Shown here in pieces: positions 1 to 10,856 of a DNA stretch of 12,557 nucleotides. The position numbers and the translations under genes were made by a program. The notes beneath the pieces are model-generated. The model was not told where the DNA came from. It was given only the letters and a program-made list of their open reading frames with translations, and did not search any database. Numbering within the stretch: position 1 is the stretch's first letter; each line of letters starts with the position of its first letter. Source of the DNA: Acephala macrosclerotiorum. Lineage: Eukaryota > Ascomycota > Leotiomycetes > Helotiales > Mollisiaceae. The stretch is from the NCBI GenBank assembly GCA_014904845.1, contig MU119923.1, positions 1 to 12,557 on the forward strand, in the 5' to 3' direction.

Positions 1-18
1 TAAAAAAAAAAAAAAAAA
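1..18. repeat. A17 homopolymer at the left edge
   Basis: After one T the window opens with 17 A in a row (2..18). With the T11 at the right edge, it suggests that the sequence may end where an assembler stopped at homopolymers. Equally it may be chance in DNA this rich in A and T. Confidence 0.8.
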
Positions 19-723
19 TAGAATTAGAATTTGAATCTTTTGAGAAAATCGAAATATAAATTCGAATAAATCGATAAAATTTGTAAAAAAAATAGTAATT
101 CTTTTAAAAGTTTGTATTTGCAAATAAAATTTTCGAATTGTAAAATTTTAAATTAAACGAAAAATAGTTTGAATTAAATTTTTTGAAAAACGTAAAAAAA
201 GTATTTTTAAATATACTTTAAATATAGTGAAATTATTAATTGAAATTGCATTATACGAAACGATAATACGAAAAAAAAATTTCGAGTTTAAAAAAAATTT
301 ATTCGATAAAAATAAAATAAATAGAATTCTCGATATAATTTTTTATTGATTTTATATATTATTTTTTATTTCGATTTTTTTTATTTTAATTATTTATTTT
401 TATTTTACGAGATAATAATTAGTTTTTAATTATAATAATTATTACTATAAAATTCTTGCAAATTATTAAAATATTGAAAAATAAAATTTTTATATTATAA
501 ATACAATTGAATTACAATTATTAAAACGTAAATTGTTACAATTAATAGAAATATTTGTAACGTAAAAACTATTTAAATTGAAAAATATTATTTTCGATTC
601 GTAATATTTAATCAAAAATTAAAAAATTTATAAAAACGCGATTAAAATAATAAATTTATTTATTAATTCGATATACAATCGATAATTAATTTAATAAATA
701 ATTGATTATTTATATAGTATACT
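19..723. other. Gene-free AT-rich DNA, non-CpG G in excess
   Basis: No open frame, RNA gene or long repeat is visible. In 1..600 the non-CpG bases are 31 G against 12 C with 18 CpG, the strongest G excess in the window. Most of the surviving G follow T (TpG), which is CpA on the other strand, so this segment has lost C chiefly from the + strand. Short A and T runs are common but none is long. Confidence 0.7.
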
Positions 724-759
724 GAGATCGTAATCTCGAGATCTCGAACGTGAGATCTC
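724..759. repeat. GC-rich island with GAGATC every 14 bases
   Basis: Seventeen of 36 bases are G or C, in surroundings of about 10%. GAGATC occurs at 724, 738 and 752, exactly 14 bases apart. GAGATCTC at 738..745 and 752..759 is self-complementary, so the two copies can pair as an 8-bp stem around a 6-base loop. GAGAT at 724..728 can pair with ATCTC at 733..737 around CGTA, and 733..742 is a 10-base palindrome. It may be a scrap that escaped mutation, a protein-binding array, or a terminal piece of a lost element. No family is recognised. Confidence 0.7.
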
Positions 760-1180
760 TTTTAAATAAAAAGTTGAAAAATGATTTAATATTTCAAATA
801 CAAAAAATAATAATAAAAAAATATAAAAAAAATAAAAAAATAAATCGTTTATAAAAAAATAAACGAATTAATTTCGTTTTGAATATACTAAATATAATAG
901 ATTCAAATTTTAATAAAAGTAATAAATTCGAAATAAAATAAAATAAACGATTTTATATTAAAATATTAAAAAAAAAATTTATTAAAAAAAATAAAACTTT
1001 ATATTGAAAAAATAATCGATCGTTTGATTCTTAAGAAATCTATTTTTAATAATATTTATAAAACGTAAAAATTAAAATCACTTTTGAAATATCAATTTAA
1101 ATATATTTTTTTATAAATAAAAAAAATTTAATCAAATAAATCGATAAAATTTCGATAAATTAATAAAATAATTTGTTTAA
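760..1180. other. Gene-free AT-rich DNA
   Basis: A-rich low-complexity sequence, especially 800..840, with scattered CpG. No open frame or repeat of note is visible. Non-CpG G and C are close to balanced in 601..1200 (19 G, 18 C), partly because the island at 724..759 adds to both. Confidence 0.6.
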
Positions 1181-1369
1181 TTGAATTTAAATATAAAATT
1201 TCGAGTTTATAATCTATTGAAAAGTATAATTAAATATGTATTCGATATAAAGTATAGAAAAAGTCAAAAACTTTTTATATGTATAGAAAAATTATATAAA
1301 AAACTAGAAACACGTATTGTAAATACGTATTTCGAGTTTAAATTTATTTTTTCAATAAATACGAAATAA
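1181..1369 (+). other. Lone 62-codon open frame, probably chance
   Basis: The frame starts at a TTG that directly follows a TAA and ends in TAA; it contains no ATG. The 62 residues are dominated by K, I, F, Y, N and L, as expected from AT-rich codons, with no recognisable motif, signal peptide or clear membrane segment. A rough estimate (stop chance about 0.11 per codon) predicts around two stop-free runs this long in both strands of the window, so its existence needs no explanation. The stretch 1201..1380 keeps relatively many non-CpG bases (12 G, 6 C) and may be slightly less eroded, so it could be a relic of a coding region rather than a gene. I do not call it a CDS. Confidence 0.15.
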
Positions 1370-1856
1370 AAATATCGATAAAATATTTTTAATCGTTTAA
1401 AAAAATTTTTTAAATCGATTTACGATTAATTGAATTCGTTTTTTTATTATTAATAATAATTAATTTTACGAAAAAAAATTTAAAAATAAAAAAATTCGAT
1501 TAATAAATAATTATATTAAAGTTTAAAAATAATTTATATATTATAAAATTGAAAATATTTATAAAACTTTAAAAAAAAAACGTAATTTTCTTAAAAATTA
1601 ACGTTTATAAACGAGAAAATACTATTATTACTATTTATAATTAATATTAAATTATAAATTTTATCGAGAATATTAATAAAAATATTAAACGTATTTTAAA
1701 TAATAATTTTAAAATAATAAAATTATTAAATAAAACGATATAAAAATTACGATTATTCGAATTAAAAAAAATGTTTTTTTTATAAAAAATACAATCGAAA
1801 AATATAATACGTAATGTTTTATTCGTTTTATATATTTTTAATTTATTTTATTTTTA
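1370..1856. other. Gene-free AT-rich DNA
   Basis: Nothing gene-like is seen. There are short AT palindromes, for example a 16-base one built on TTATTATT and AATAATAA near 1445..1460, of a size expected by chance in such sequence. Confidence 0.6.
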
Positions 1857-1901
1857 TTTAATTTATTTAATTCGTTTAATTCGTTTAATTTATTTGAACT
1901 T
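1857..1901. repeat. Five tandem 9-base units, two with TCG and two with TTA
   Basis: The units are TTTAATTTA (1857), TTTAATTCG (1866), TTTAATTCG (1875), TTTAATTTA (1884) and a diverged TTTGAACTT (1893). Units 1 and 4 differ from units 2 and 3 only by TA in place of CG, which is a C-to-T change on each strand of one CpG. It is a small array with no evident function, useful as a record of mutation. Confidence 0.75.
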
Positions 1902-2338
1902 TCGATATTTTTTTAAATTTAAATTAAAACTCGTTTTCGATTGTTTTTAACGTTTCGTATTATACGTAAAAAAAAATATTATTTGATTATTGTAATAATA
2001 TTTATAAAAATATTCTCGATTAATATAATCGAATATTATTATTAAAATTTGAAAAAAAAATTTAATTAATAAAAAAACGTAATAAAAAATAAACGAAAAT
2101 ATAAAAAAATTCGTTTAAAATTTAAATAATAATACTTTTTTATTAAAAAACATTTTAAAATAAAAATAAAAAAAATTTAATTTAAAATTCGATCGAATCA
2201 TTTAATCGATAAAATTTTTTTTTTATAAAATAAAATTAAAATATATTTATAATTTGTTTTAATTTTAAATAATATTTTAATATCGAATTTTTTCTTTTTA
2301 ATTTAAAATTTAATAAACGTTTAAAAGTATTTTAAATT
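1902..2338. other. Gene-free AT-rich DNA
   Basis: No gene, RNA or long repeat is seen. A small CpG group lies at 1931..1966. In 1801..2400 the non-CpG counts are 9 G and 8 C with 21 CpG, so strand bias is weak here. Confidence 0.6.
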
Positions 2339-2340
2339 TG

Positions 2341-2518
2341 AAAAAAAAAAAAAAATTTTTATTTAAAATTTTTTTTTTATTTAAAAATCGAAAAAACTTA
2401 TATTCGTAAAATAAATTTTTTTTTCGAATTATTTTAAAATATTAAAAATAATATAAAATTTAAATTTAAAAAAAAAAAAAAATTATAAATAAAACTATAA
2501 TAAAATTTTTTTTTTTTT
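2341..2518. repeat. Cluster of long A and T homopolymers
   Basis: The block contains A15 (2341..2355), T10 (2369..2378), A15 (2468..2482) and T13 (2506..2518). The A15 and T13 runs of the second half lie 23 bases apart and, with flanking TT and AA, can pair as a stem of about 15 bp. Such tracts are stiff and tend to exclude nucleosomes (known for poly(dA:dT)); any role here is inferred. Homopolymer lengths may also be sequencing-sensitive. Confidence 0.75.
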
Positions 2519-2724
2519 AAATCGTTTTAAAAAATAATTCTCGAGTATTTAAAATTATTTAAATTATATAAATATTTTATATTTTTTTAAATTTATTTAA
2601 AAAAATAATTGTTTTTTAATTGAATTTAATTGATTATATTTATTTTAAATAAATAAAATTTGATTAATTTGATTTTTATATAAAATTAAATAAAAAAAAT
2701 TTAATTAAAATAATCGAAAGTTCG
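2519..2724. other. Gene-free AT-rich DNA
   Basis: AT sequence with several TTGA and TTGAT words on the + strand, in keeping with the G-keeping left part of the window. No gene or notable repeat is seen. Confidence 0.55.
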
Positions 2725-2835
2725 AAAAATAAAAAAAAATTAAATAAAAATTAAATAAATAATAAAAAAATAAATAAAATTTCGAATTATAAAAAATAAA
2801 TAATCGAATAAATAATTTTTAAATAAATAAATAAT
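2725..2835. repeat. A-rich simple-sequence tract, degenerate TAAA units
   Basis: Over about 110 bases the sequence is mostly TAAA and TAAAA units with few CpG and almost no other C or G. The units are not in perfect phase. It reads as a decayed microsatellite or simply low-complexity DNA. It ends at a small CpG-bearing patch, TCGTACGA at 2837..2844, which is an 8-base palindrome. Confidence 0.6.
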
Positions 2836-2844
2836 CTCGTACGA

Positions 2845-3969
2845 AATCCAAGTTTATAATTTATAAATTAATATAAAATAAATATTTCTTATTAATAATA
2901 TATAAAAAAAACGAAATTTTTTTATATATATAAAAAATAAAAAAAGTTTTATTTTAGCAATTAATTATATTATAAATTTTTTATTAATTACGTAAAACGA
3001 AAAAAATCTTATTTTCGATTTTTTATATAAGAATATTTTAAATATTTACTACGAGTAAATTAATATTAATATTAAATAAATTCGAAATTCGATATAAATA
3101 AATATCGTTTATATAATCGAAACGAAAAATCGTATTTTATCGTAAAATTTTTATTAAATATAGTATATATAATACTAGAAATAATAAAAACTTTTATAAA
3201 GTATTATATTCGATTAAATAATTAAATATAATAAATTTTTTTAATTTTATTTGAATTTTTTTTAAAAAGAAAAAAATCGATTAATTTAAATAAAAATAAT
3301 AAAAAATTTTATTTTATTATACGTTTTAAAGATTTTTTTTAAAAAAAAGTATTAAAAGTTTTTTAAATATTTATTATAATTATCGTAATTTGATATTCGA
3401 TTATAAAAACAATTTTTACGTTGTAAATAAAAATTATTATTAATTTTATTATTAATTTTTTTAAAAGTATTTTATCGTATTATAAATTGAATATATTATT
3501 AATAAAAATTGTTTATATAAAATAATATATAATAATCTTTTTTAAACTTTTAAAAACGTATAAAAAAAAAAGCGATAAATTATTAAAAACGAATTAAAAA
3601 AAAAAAAATTTTATTTTTTTTTTATTTTGAATAATATAATTACTTTTGTAAATCTCTAAAATTAAAAAAAAATCTTTCGTTGAAAATATTAATTATATAA
3701 TTCGTAAATATATTTTTTAATATATTTTTAATATATTTTAAAAAATCTAATAATAATTCGATTTGTATTTAACGACGTATTAAAAATCTCGATCGTATTT
3801 TTTTTTATTTTTTTTAAAAAAATTGTAAAATTTTACGAGAAATATTTTTTTTTACTTTTATATACTTTTTCGAAATTAAAGTATTTTTTCATAGAAATTT
3901 TCTCGAGTTTATACAAGTTTATAAAACATTATTTTCATCGTTAATAATTATATTTTAATTGTTTAAAAT
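2845..3969. other. Gene-free AT-rich DNA, non-CpG G in excess
   Basis: No coding or RNA gene is seen on either strand. In 3001..3600 the counts are 16 non-CpG G, 7 non-CpG C and 19 CpG, so the G-keeping bias of the left part persists to here. Short T and A runs (for example around 3601..3630 and 3799..3820) and weak AT palindromes are present but unremarkable. Confidence 0.65.
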
Positions 3970-4072
3970 TTTCGCGAAACGCGTAAACTTTAAAATAGCG
4001 AATTTTATATTATTGTACTCGTTATCGAATATTATTAATACGAATTATACGCGTTTTCAAAAAGTAAAAACG
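3970..4072. promoter_or_regulatory. CpG-dense patch with two ACGCGT sites, likely chance
   Basis: Eleven CpG fall within 100 bases, against about three per 100 elsewhere. The palindrome TTTCGCGAAA (3970..3979) overlaps ACGCGT (3979..3984), and a second ACGCGT lies at 4049..4054. In fungi ACGCGT is the MluI cell-cycle box bound by MBF, and CGCGAAA fits the Swi4-type box bound by SBF. No gene follows on either side, so a working promoter is doubtful. Because CpG is the main GC-bearing step left in this DNA, such words may simply be what survives. Confidence 0.2.
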
Positions 4073-6320
4073 TTTATTAATTTTAATAATCGCTTTTTAA
4101 AAAAATATTAAAAAGTTTTAAATAATTTTTTTTTCGATATTTAATTATTAAAATAAAAAAATATTTATAAATTATATTATATCGATTATTTTTAACGATT
4201 AATTCAATATATACGAATAAAAAATTAAAATTATACGAGTAATTTACGATAATTTTATTAATAATATAAATACATTTATAATATTATATAAATAATTTGA
4301 ATATCGAAAAATAATTTATAATATAATAAAAAAATTTATTAAATACATTTCAAATATTTTTTATATCGAAATAAATAATACAAATTTTACATTTTTTCGA
4401 GTTTAAAATTAATATTTTATTATAATATTTTTAAATTTAAAATTCGTTATTTTTATAAACGCGATAATAAAAAAACTTTAACAAATTTAAAAATTAATAT
4501 TAAAATTTACAAATTATTTTAATTCGTCGTATTAAAAAAAACGTATTACTCGAATTCGAAAATAATTAAATTTTAATATTTAAAAGAAAAAAATAAACGA
4601 ATTTTCGTTATAATTGAAATTGAAAATCGATTTTTTAAATTAAAATTTTTCGTTTTTCGAAAAAAGTTTAATACTAAAATCATAAAAGTTATATTAATAG
4701 TAATTTTACTAATTATATTAATTACAATCGAATAAATAATTATTTTAATCGATAATATTATTTGAGATTTTTTATTTTTATAAAAAAACGTCGAAATTAT
4801 AATTTAAATTTTATAAACTATAAAATTTAAATTACTATAAAAATAATATAATTATATTATAATTAGTATTTTGTTTATAATACGTTAATTTATAAATAAT
4901 ACTATTATTAATACGAGAAAATTAATCGAGAAAAAAATCTTCGTATAAATTAATATTAAATTTATTAATTACTATTTTTCGCGATATAAATCGAATAAAT
5001 AAAACAATAAAATTATTTAAATCGTATCGTTTCTAGAAAAAATCTATTTTTTTCGTTTATTTAACGTTAGCGATATATTTAAAATTATTAATAAACGATT
5101 ACTAATAATAATATACAATTCGAATTATTAAAAATATTATAATTTAATTAAATACACGAAATTTTCTCGCTATGGTAATTACGTAATTCGAATCGATTAA
5201 TATATTAAATTTTTCGAGACAAATTGTATAAAAAAATCGTACTATATAAATTATTACGATTTTTTTTCTATTAAATATAAGTATTATTTAACGATATTTA
5301 AAAAAAAAAAATAATTAATTAAATTTATTCGAAAAAAAACTCGACGTTATTTATAAATATAAAAATAAAAAGTTTAAAAAATTTTTAATTTTTACTGAAA
5401 ACGACGATTAAATAATTTTAATATAAATTTAAAATTTGTAATTTCAAATTTTAATATAAAGTTCGAATATTAATATTACAATTTCTTAAAAACAAAAACG
5501 TAAAAAAAATAAAATCGTAAAATACAAAACGGTAAATATGTCGTTCTCGAGTATACGATAAATCGAATATAATATTATTACAAAATAAAATATCGTAAAA
5601 ACAATTACTCGAATTTTCTTATTAATTAAAACTTTAAAAGTAATTATAATTATTTAAAAATCTATAAACATCGACGAATAAAACGAATTTAATTAATATT
5701 AAAAAATAAATAATAATACTATAATAATCGCTATAAACGACAAAAATAAAAACTAAAAAATCTATAAATTTATTAAATTAATATAATCAAAAACGAATTA
5801 TATTATATTGTTATTTTAAAAAACGTTTTTATCGAATATATAAATACTATTTACGTTTAAAAACTTTATATAATCGTAAAAATAATCACATAAAACTATT
5901 TAAATTTCGATTTTTATATTTTAATAAATTCGTAGAATTAAGAAAAAAACAATACGAAATAATAAAACGTTTAACGATTTAAAATATTAATATATATAAA
6001 AAAAAAACCGAGAATAAAAATTTAATAACGTCGATCGATAATAAACAAATTTTTATTTTAAATAAATATTAACGAATATTTAATTTTTAATTATTATAAA
6101 TTATTTAATACATATAAAATTATTAATTATATTATATATTTTATTTTTTTTCTTTAAATATTTAATCGATAAAAATTTTAATATTTGATATAATATATTC
6201 GAATTAAATATATAAATAATATATCGTAAAAAAGAATTAATAAATTAGTTTAATAATAATAATATAAATTTTATCGATATATTAAATGTACTTATTTAAA
6301 AATACGAATATATTATTAAA
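4073..6320. other. Gene-free AT-rich DNA spanning the strand-bias switch
   Basis: No gene or RNA is seen. Non-CpG counts go from 11 G and 14 C in 4201..4800 to 9 G and 25 C in 5401..6000, so the base retained outside CpG changes from G to C across this segment. C+G is relatively high in 5401..6000 (about 15%). Slightly richer scraps occur at 5168..5200 (with GG at 5174 and a 12-base palindrome centred on ACGT at 5177..5188) and at 5521..5565 (with GG at 5531). Neither matches a known element. Confidence 0.65.
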
Positions 6321-6375
6321 TTTTTTTTTTTTAACGTTTTTTATATATATATACTTATTAAAAAATATATATATT
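6321..6375. repeat. T12 run followed by two short AT dinucleotide repeats
   Basis: T12 occupies 6321..6332, (TA)6 lies at 6342..6353 and (AT)5 at 6365..6374. The two dinucleotide stretches can pair around a short A-rich spacer. It is simple sequence with no evident function, sitting at the left edge of the CpG-dense segment. Confidence 0.7.
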
Positions 6376-6720
6376 GCGATTCGAATTACGTTATTTAAGT
6401 AATTACGATATTTAATCGAAAAATAATTTTATTAAAATAAATCTATTTTCGAATTTCGAAAACGGAATTAAATAAATTCGTTGAATTTATTAAAATTAAA
6501 ATCGCGCGTTTTTTTTGTTTATAAATATTTACAAATATAATATAAATCGACGATTTTATAAATGCGCTCGTAAAATTTTTTAATTTAACGATCGAAATAA
6601 CGAGTAAATTATAAAAAGAAATCGATTACGTAATACTTTAATAAACGCTCGATTATTAAAAAATATATTAAATTTATATCGATTCTCGAAAAATAAATTC
6701 GTACGAAAAAATAATAAAAA
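6376..6720. other. CpG-dense segment, richest broad GC patch
   Basis: Hand count from 6361 to 6720 gives 27 CpG in 360 bases, about 18-19% G+C against about 11% for the window. It includes CGCGCG at 6503..6508, a 10-base palindrome ATTACGTAAT at 6625..6634 and another, TTCGTACGAA, at 6698..6707. Frames are still broken by stops, so no gene is visible. It may be a younger or once GC-richer insertion that has lost less. Confidence 0.5.
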
Positions 6721-7456
6721 AAACGAAAAAGTTTTTTTTTATAATTTATAAAACGAAATAAAATTATTAAAAATATATTATTAATAATATAAAAAATTAT
6801 TAAATAATATAAATTAATATTAAATTTTAAAACTTTTTTATTAGTATTTAATAATATAATCGTAAAAATATTATAAAAAAATAAAAAGTTTACGTTTAAA
6901 AATTTTAAATTATTTTAATATAAAAAACGATTTAAAAAAAAACTTTTTTTATAATTAAAACAATATTAATTATTTAAAATAAAATCGTATAATCTCATTA
7001 AAAAAAATCGAACGAAATATAATAAAAATATCGAGTACTTTTTTAAAATATAATAAAATTACGATTAAATTATTTAAAATATATTAAAAATATATAAAAA
7101 ATATAATATATAAATTTTCAGAGTAATATATTTAATAAAACTATTTTTTTAATATTTAGAAATTCGTAAAAATAATTATAATACTAAAAATCGATAAAAA
7201 AAAAAATATTATTCGTTCGATTTTAAAAATTAATAATATTATTCTCGTATATAAATAAAAAATTCGAACGTATTATAATAAAACGTTTTATTATAATTAT
7301 ATTTATATAAAATATTTTTAATTTTTAATACGAAAAAGTTTTATTAAAAAAATTCGTAATAAATTTAATTATAATATTTATATATAATATAAAAATTGTA
7401 ATAATAAATAAACGATACGTTATAATAATTATTATAAATATATAAAAAACGTTCGA
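6721..7456. other. Gene-free AT-rich DNA
   Basis: No gene or RNA is seen. Short perfect AT palindromes of 18 bases occur near 6775 and near 7420; these are within reach of chance in sequence this simple. Confidence 0.6.
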
Positions 7457-7474
7457 CGCTTTTTTTAAAAAGCG
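7457..7474. repeat. GC-clamped inverted repeat CGCTTTTT / AAAAAGCG
   Basis: Two 8-base arms with CGC and GCG at their outer ends are separated by only TT. With so little G+C in the region, a matched CGC/GCG clamp stands out. It has the look of a stem plus T run, but with no gene upstream it cannot be called a terminator. The two-base spacer makes it a cruciform candidate rather than a good RNA hairpin. Confidence 0.5.
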
Positions 7475-10400
7475 ATTTTTATAACGAATAATTAATTAAA
7501 ATTAATTATTTATTTTATTTATATTTATCGACGTTTTTTTTACGAATAAAAAAATTCGAATTAAACTAAAAAAAAAAAACTATAAATAATTACGAGGTTA
7601 AATACCAAACGCTATAAAAATCGCTATTATTATTATTTAATAATATTTTTTTATTTGCAATTTTATTTTTTATAATTTTTTTTTATTATTTATAAAATAT
7701 ATATTTTTAATATTTATATTTTTATTTTTCGATTTTTAAAAATAATAATACGAATTATTCGAATTATTTTTATATTTTTTATTATTATTACGAAATAATA
7801 ATTTTTTTTTTTAATTATTTAATTATTATATTTTAATTTTATTCGTTTTTTTAATATTTAATATTTTTATAATTTCTATTAAAACTCAAAAAACTTTTAT
7901 TTCGTAAATTAAAAATACGTTTATTAATACGTTTATTTTTAATAATAAATATATATAATACATATTTTACAAATAAAAATTATTTAAATTCATATAATTT
8001 TTAAATAAAAAAAATTAATATAATTACAAAAATCGATAAATATAATTTAAAATTATATAAAAAAAATATTATTATTTTATTAATTAAAATTTCGTTTGAA
8101 AAAACGAATTAATTTTATATATATAATATTATTTATTATTTAAAATTTGAAATCAATTTCATATTTTATTTAAATTGTATTCGAATAAATATTAAAATAA
8201 AATTCGATAATAATAATACAATTTTAATAATTAAAAACAAAAAATTCGTTATTTTTATTATTATAATTATTTTAAAAAAAATTTGTTTTAATATTAATAA
8301 ATTAATTTTTTTATAATAAATTACTCGAATTAATTACAATAATAAAATTTACGATTTATATTAATAACGAACAATATATATAATATATTTTAAATAAACG
8401 TTTAAAAAATTTAAATTAATTTAATAAAAATTTTAATATCGAATTTTAATTATATTCGTAATAAAAAAAATATATATTATTTAATATAAAAAATTCGAAT
8501 ATTTTAAAAAAAAAAAATTAATTAAATTAAAAAATATAATACAAAATATAAAATTAAAACTATTTTTTATATTATATATTTGCGAAATATATTTAAAAAA
8601 ACGAATAAAATTTTTTTTTATAAAAATTATATTAATTTAAAAAAATATTTTAATTAATTAATTTATATAAATATAATCGAATTTTTTAAAATAATAAAAA
8701 ACGAATTTAAATATTTTATTTATTTTTATTATAATAAAATTAAAAAAAATCAAAATATATATTATAAAAAATAAATTTAATATATTTAATAAATTTAAAT
8801 TTTTTATTATAAACGAATTATACGTTTTTAAATAAATAATAAAATTTTAAAAATTTTAAAAATTTTTAATTTTATTTTATTATTATAAGTATTTATTTCA
8901 AATTAATCGTTTTATATAATTTACAAATAAATAATACAATAAAACGTATTAAAATTACATTATAAATAATCGTTAAAATAATAATTAAAAATTTTAATAT
9001 TTAATTTAAATAATAATTTAAATTATTTTAAATTTTAATTTATTTTTATATATAACGATTTTATAATATAATTAATATAATTTTTTTCAAATAATAAATT
9101 TTTATAAATTTTTCGTTAATTATTTACGTATTATCGATTTTCGAATATAATTTTATAATAATACATTAAATAAAATAATTTTTTTTTTATTAAATACAAA
9201 AAAAGAAATATTTATTAAATACTTACGAACGATAATCGCATTGGTCGAATATATATATTATTTATATTATAAAAAAAAATTTATTTTTCAAATTTATTTT
9301 AATATAATTTTATATTTTTAAAACTATCGTTTATTATTAATATAAAACGTTTTATTTTTATTATTTTTAACGTATTAAAAAAACGTTTATAAACTCGAAA
9401 ATTTTTAAATAATAATAACGATTTAATTATAATATTAAATATTATTTAATTAAAAATATATAAATTTCAATTTATATAAAAATAAAAATAATTTATTATT
9501 AAATTATTATAAAATCTTTTTTCAATTTTAAATATATTAATTTTTTTTAAATATTTATAAAATTTTAAATTTATTATTATAAAAAATAAATTTTTTTTTT
9601 GAATAATAAATAATATTTTATAAATATATTTAAAACTTAAAATCGAAAATTTTAATATTTTAAATTTTTTATTTTTTGTAGTAATATTAGTAAAATAAAA
9701 TACAAATTTAAAAATTAAAAATAATATCGAATTTAATAAGTTTTTTTATTTTATAATTAAAATTTTTTTTTTAAAATAAATTCTTTTGAATTATTTAAAT
9801 TTCAATATTATAAAAAAATTATAATAAATTTAAACGTTAATAAATAAATAGAAATAATAAAAAAAAAAAAATTTTTTAAAAAAAAATATTTGAATTTTAA
9901 TTAAACGATTAATAAATTAATAAATTTTATTTAATAAATATATTTATAAATATAAATACAATTTAAATAATCAAATTATTTATTATAAAATTCAATAAAT
10001 TATTCGTAATAATTAATAATAATAAAAATCGATTTTATTACAATTATTTTTTATAATAATAATTATTTTAAATTAAAAAATTAATTAAATAAATATTAAA
10101 ATTAAATTTTTATATAATAAAATTAAAAAAACGATTTATATAAAATAATTAATCGAATTAAATAATAAATTTAATCGTATATATAAATTTAATTACGTAT
10201 TATATAATTTAAAATAAATATTAAAAATTTATTATAATATTTTTTTCAAATTTTTAATTCAAATAAATTGCAAATTACTAAATATTAATATTAATTCTTT
10301 TTACAAATAAAATATTATTATTATTATTTATATTAATAATTTATTTATTATTAAAACAAATTATAAAAAAATTGATTAAATTAAAACTATTTTTAATAAT

Positions 10401-10856
10401 CGTTTTTAAATAAACAATTTCAAATCGATTAATTATTATTTAAAATTATTAAAATCGCATTTTACGATTAAAATAAAAATCGTATTTAATAAAAATATTT
10501 CCAAACTTTAAAATAAAAAACTACAAATTATTAATTATTTTAATAAATACAAAATTTAATTATTTTATTTTAATATTTAAAAATTATATAATTACATTTT
10601 TTAAAATTAAAAAATATTAATAATTTATTAAGTTTTTAATATGTATTATATTCGAATTACTTTTTAATATTTCGTTTATTGTATTTATAATTAATTACTT
10701 TATTTTGAATTTAATAACGAAATATATTTTTATAATTAAATTTTTTTTTTAATATTTTTAATTTTTTTTAAATTATAAATTTTTTTTATAATAATTTTCA
10801 ATTATTAATAAATTATTTAAACGTTAATTAAATTAATAATCAAAAAATTTAATAAT
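7475..10856. other. Gene-free, most eroded AT-rich DNA, non-CpG C in excess
   Basis: No gene, RNA or mobile element is seen in these 3.4 kb. In 7861..8460 there are only 4 non-CpG G against 15 C and 15 CpG (about 8% G+C); in 10201..10800 there are 6 G, 21 C and 8 CpG. Surviving C occur about equally as CpA and CpT. Richer scraps are at 7591..7613 (with both GG and CC) and 9225..9250 (with GG). Runs such as T11 near 7802 and A10-A12 near 9859 are frequent. Confidence 0.65.

Noticed and set aside
1181..1369. A short protein-coding gene, perhaps a reverse transcriptase piece because of a K/L/E-rich helix-like stretch
   Set aside because: It has a TTG start, no ATG, biased residues and no motif; the likeness to fungal LINE proteins is loose and needs several changes that C-to-T mutation cannot give.
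4200..4800. A replication origin at the skew switch
   Set aside because: An origin would normally pass from C excess to G excess on the + strand; here it goes from G to C, and the skew is in a small surviving fraction of bases.
5168..5200. A tRNA T-arm, because TTCGAATC resembles the T-loop consensus
   Set aside because: There is no pairing T-stem, acceptor stem or anticodon arm upstream, and ATTCGAAT is a palindrome expected where CpG is the main GC step left.
6342..6374. An RNA hairpin or terminator from the facing TA and AT repeats
   Set aside because: Self-complementary AT repeats arise freely in such sequence, and no transcript unit lies upstream.
7591..7620. A TATA box (TATAAAAA at 7613) or a tRNA-like GGTTAAATACC arm
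   Set aside because: TATA words are everywhere in such DNA, the stem is only 3 bp, and no gene or transcript is visible downstream.
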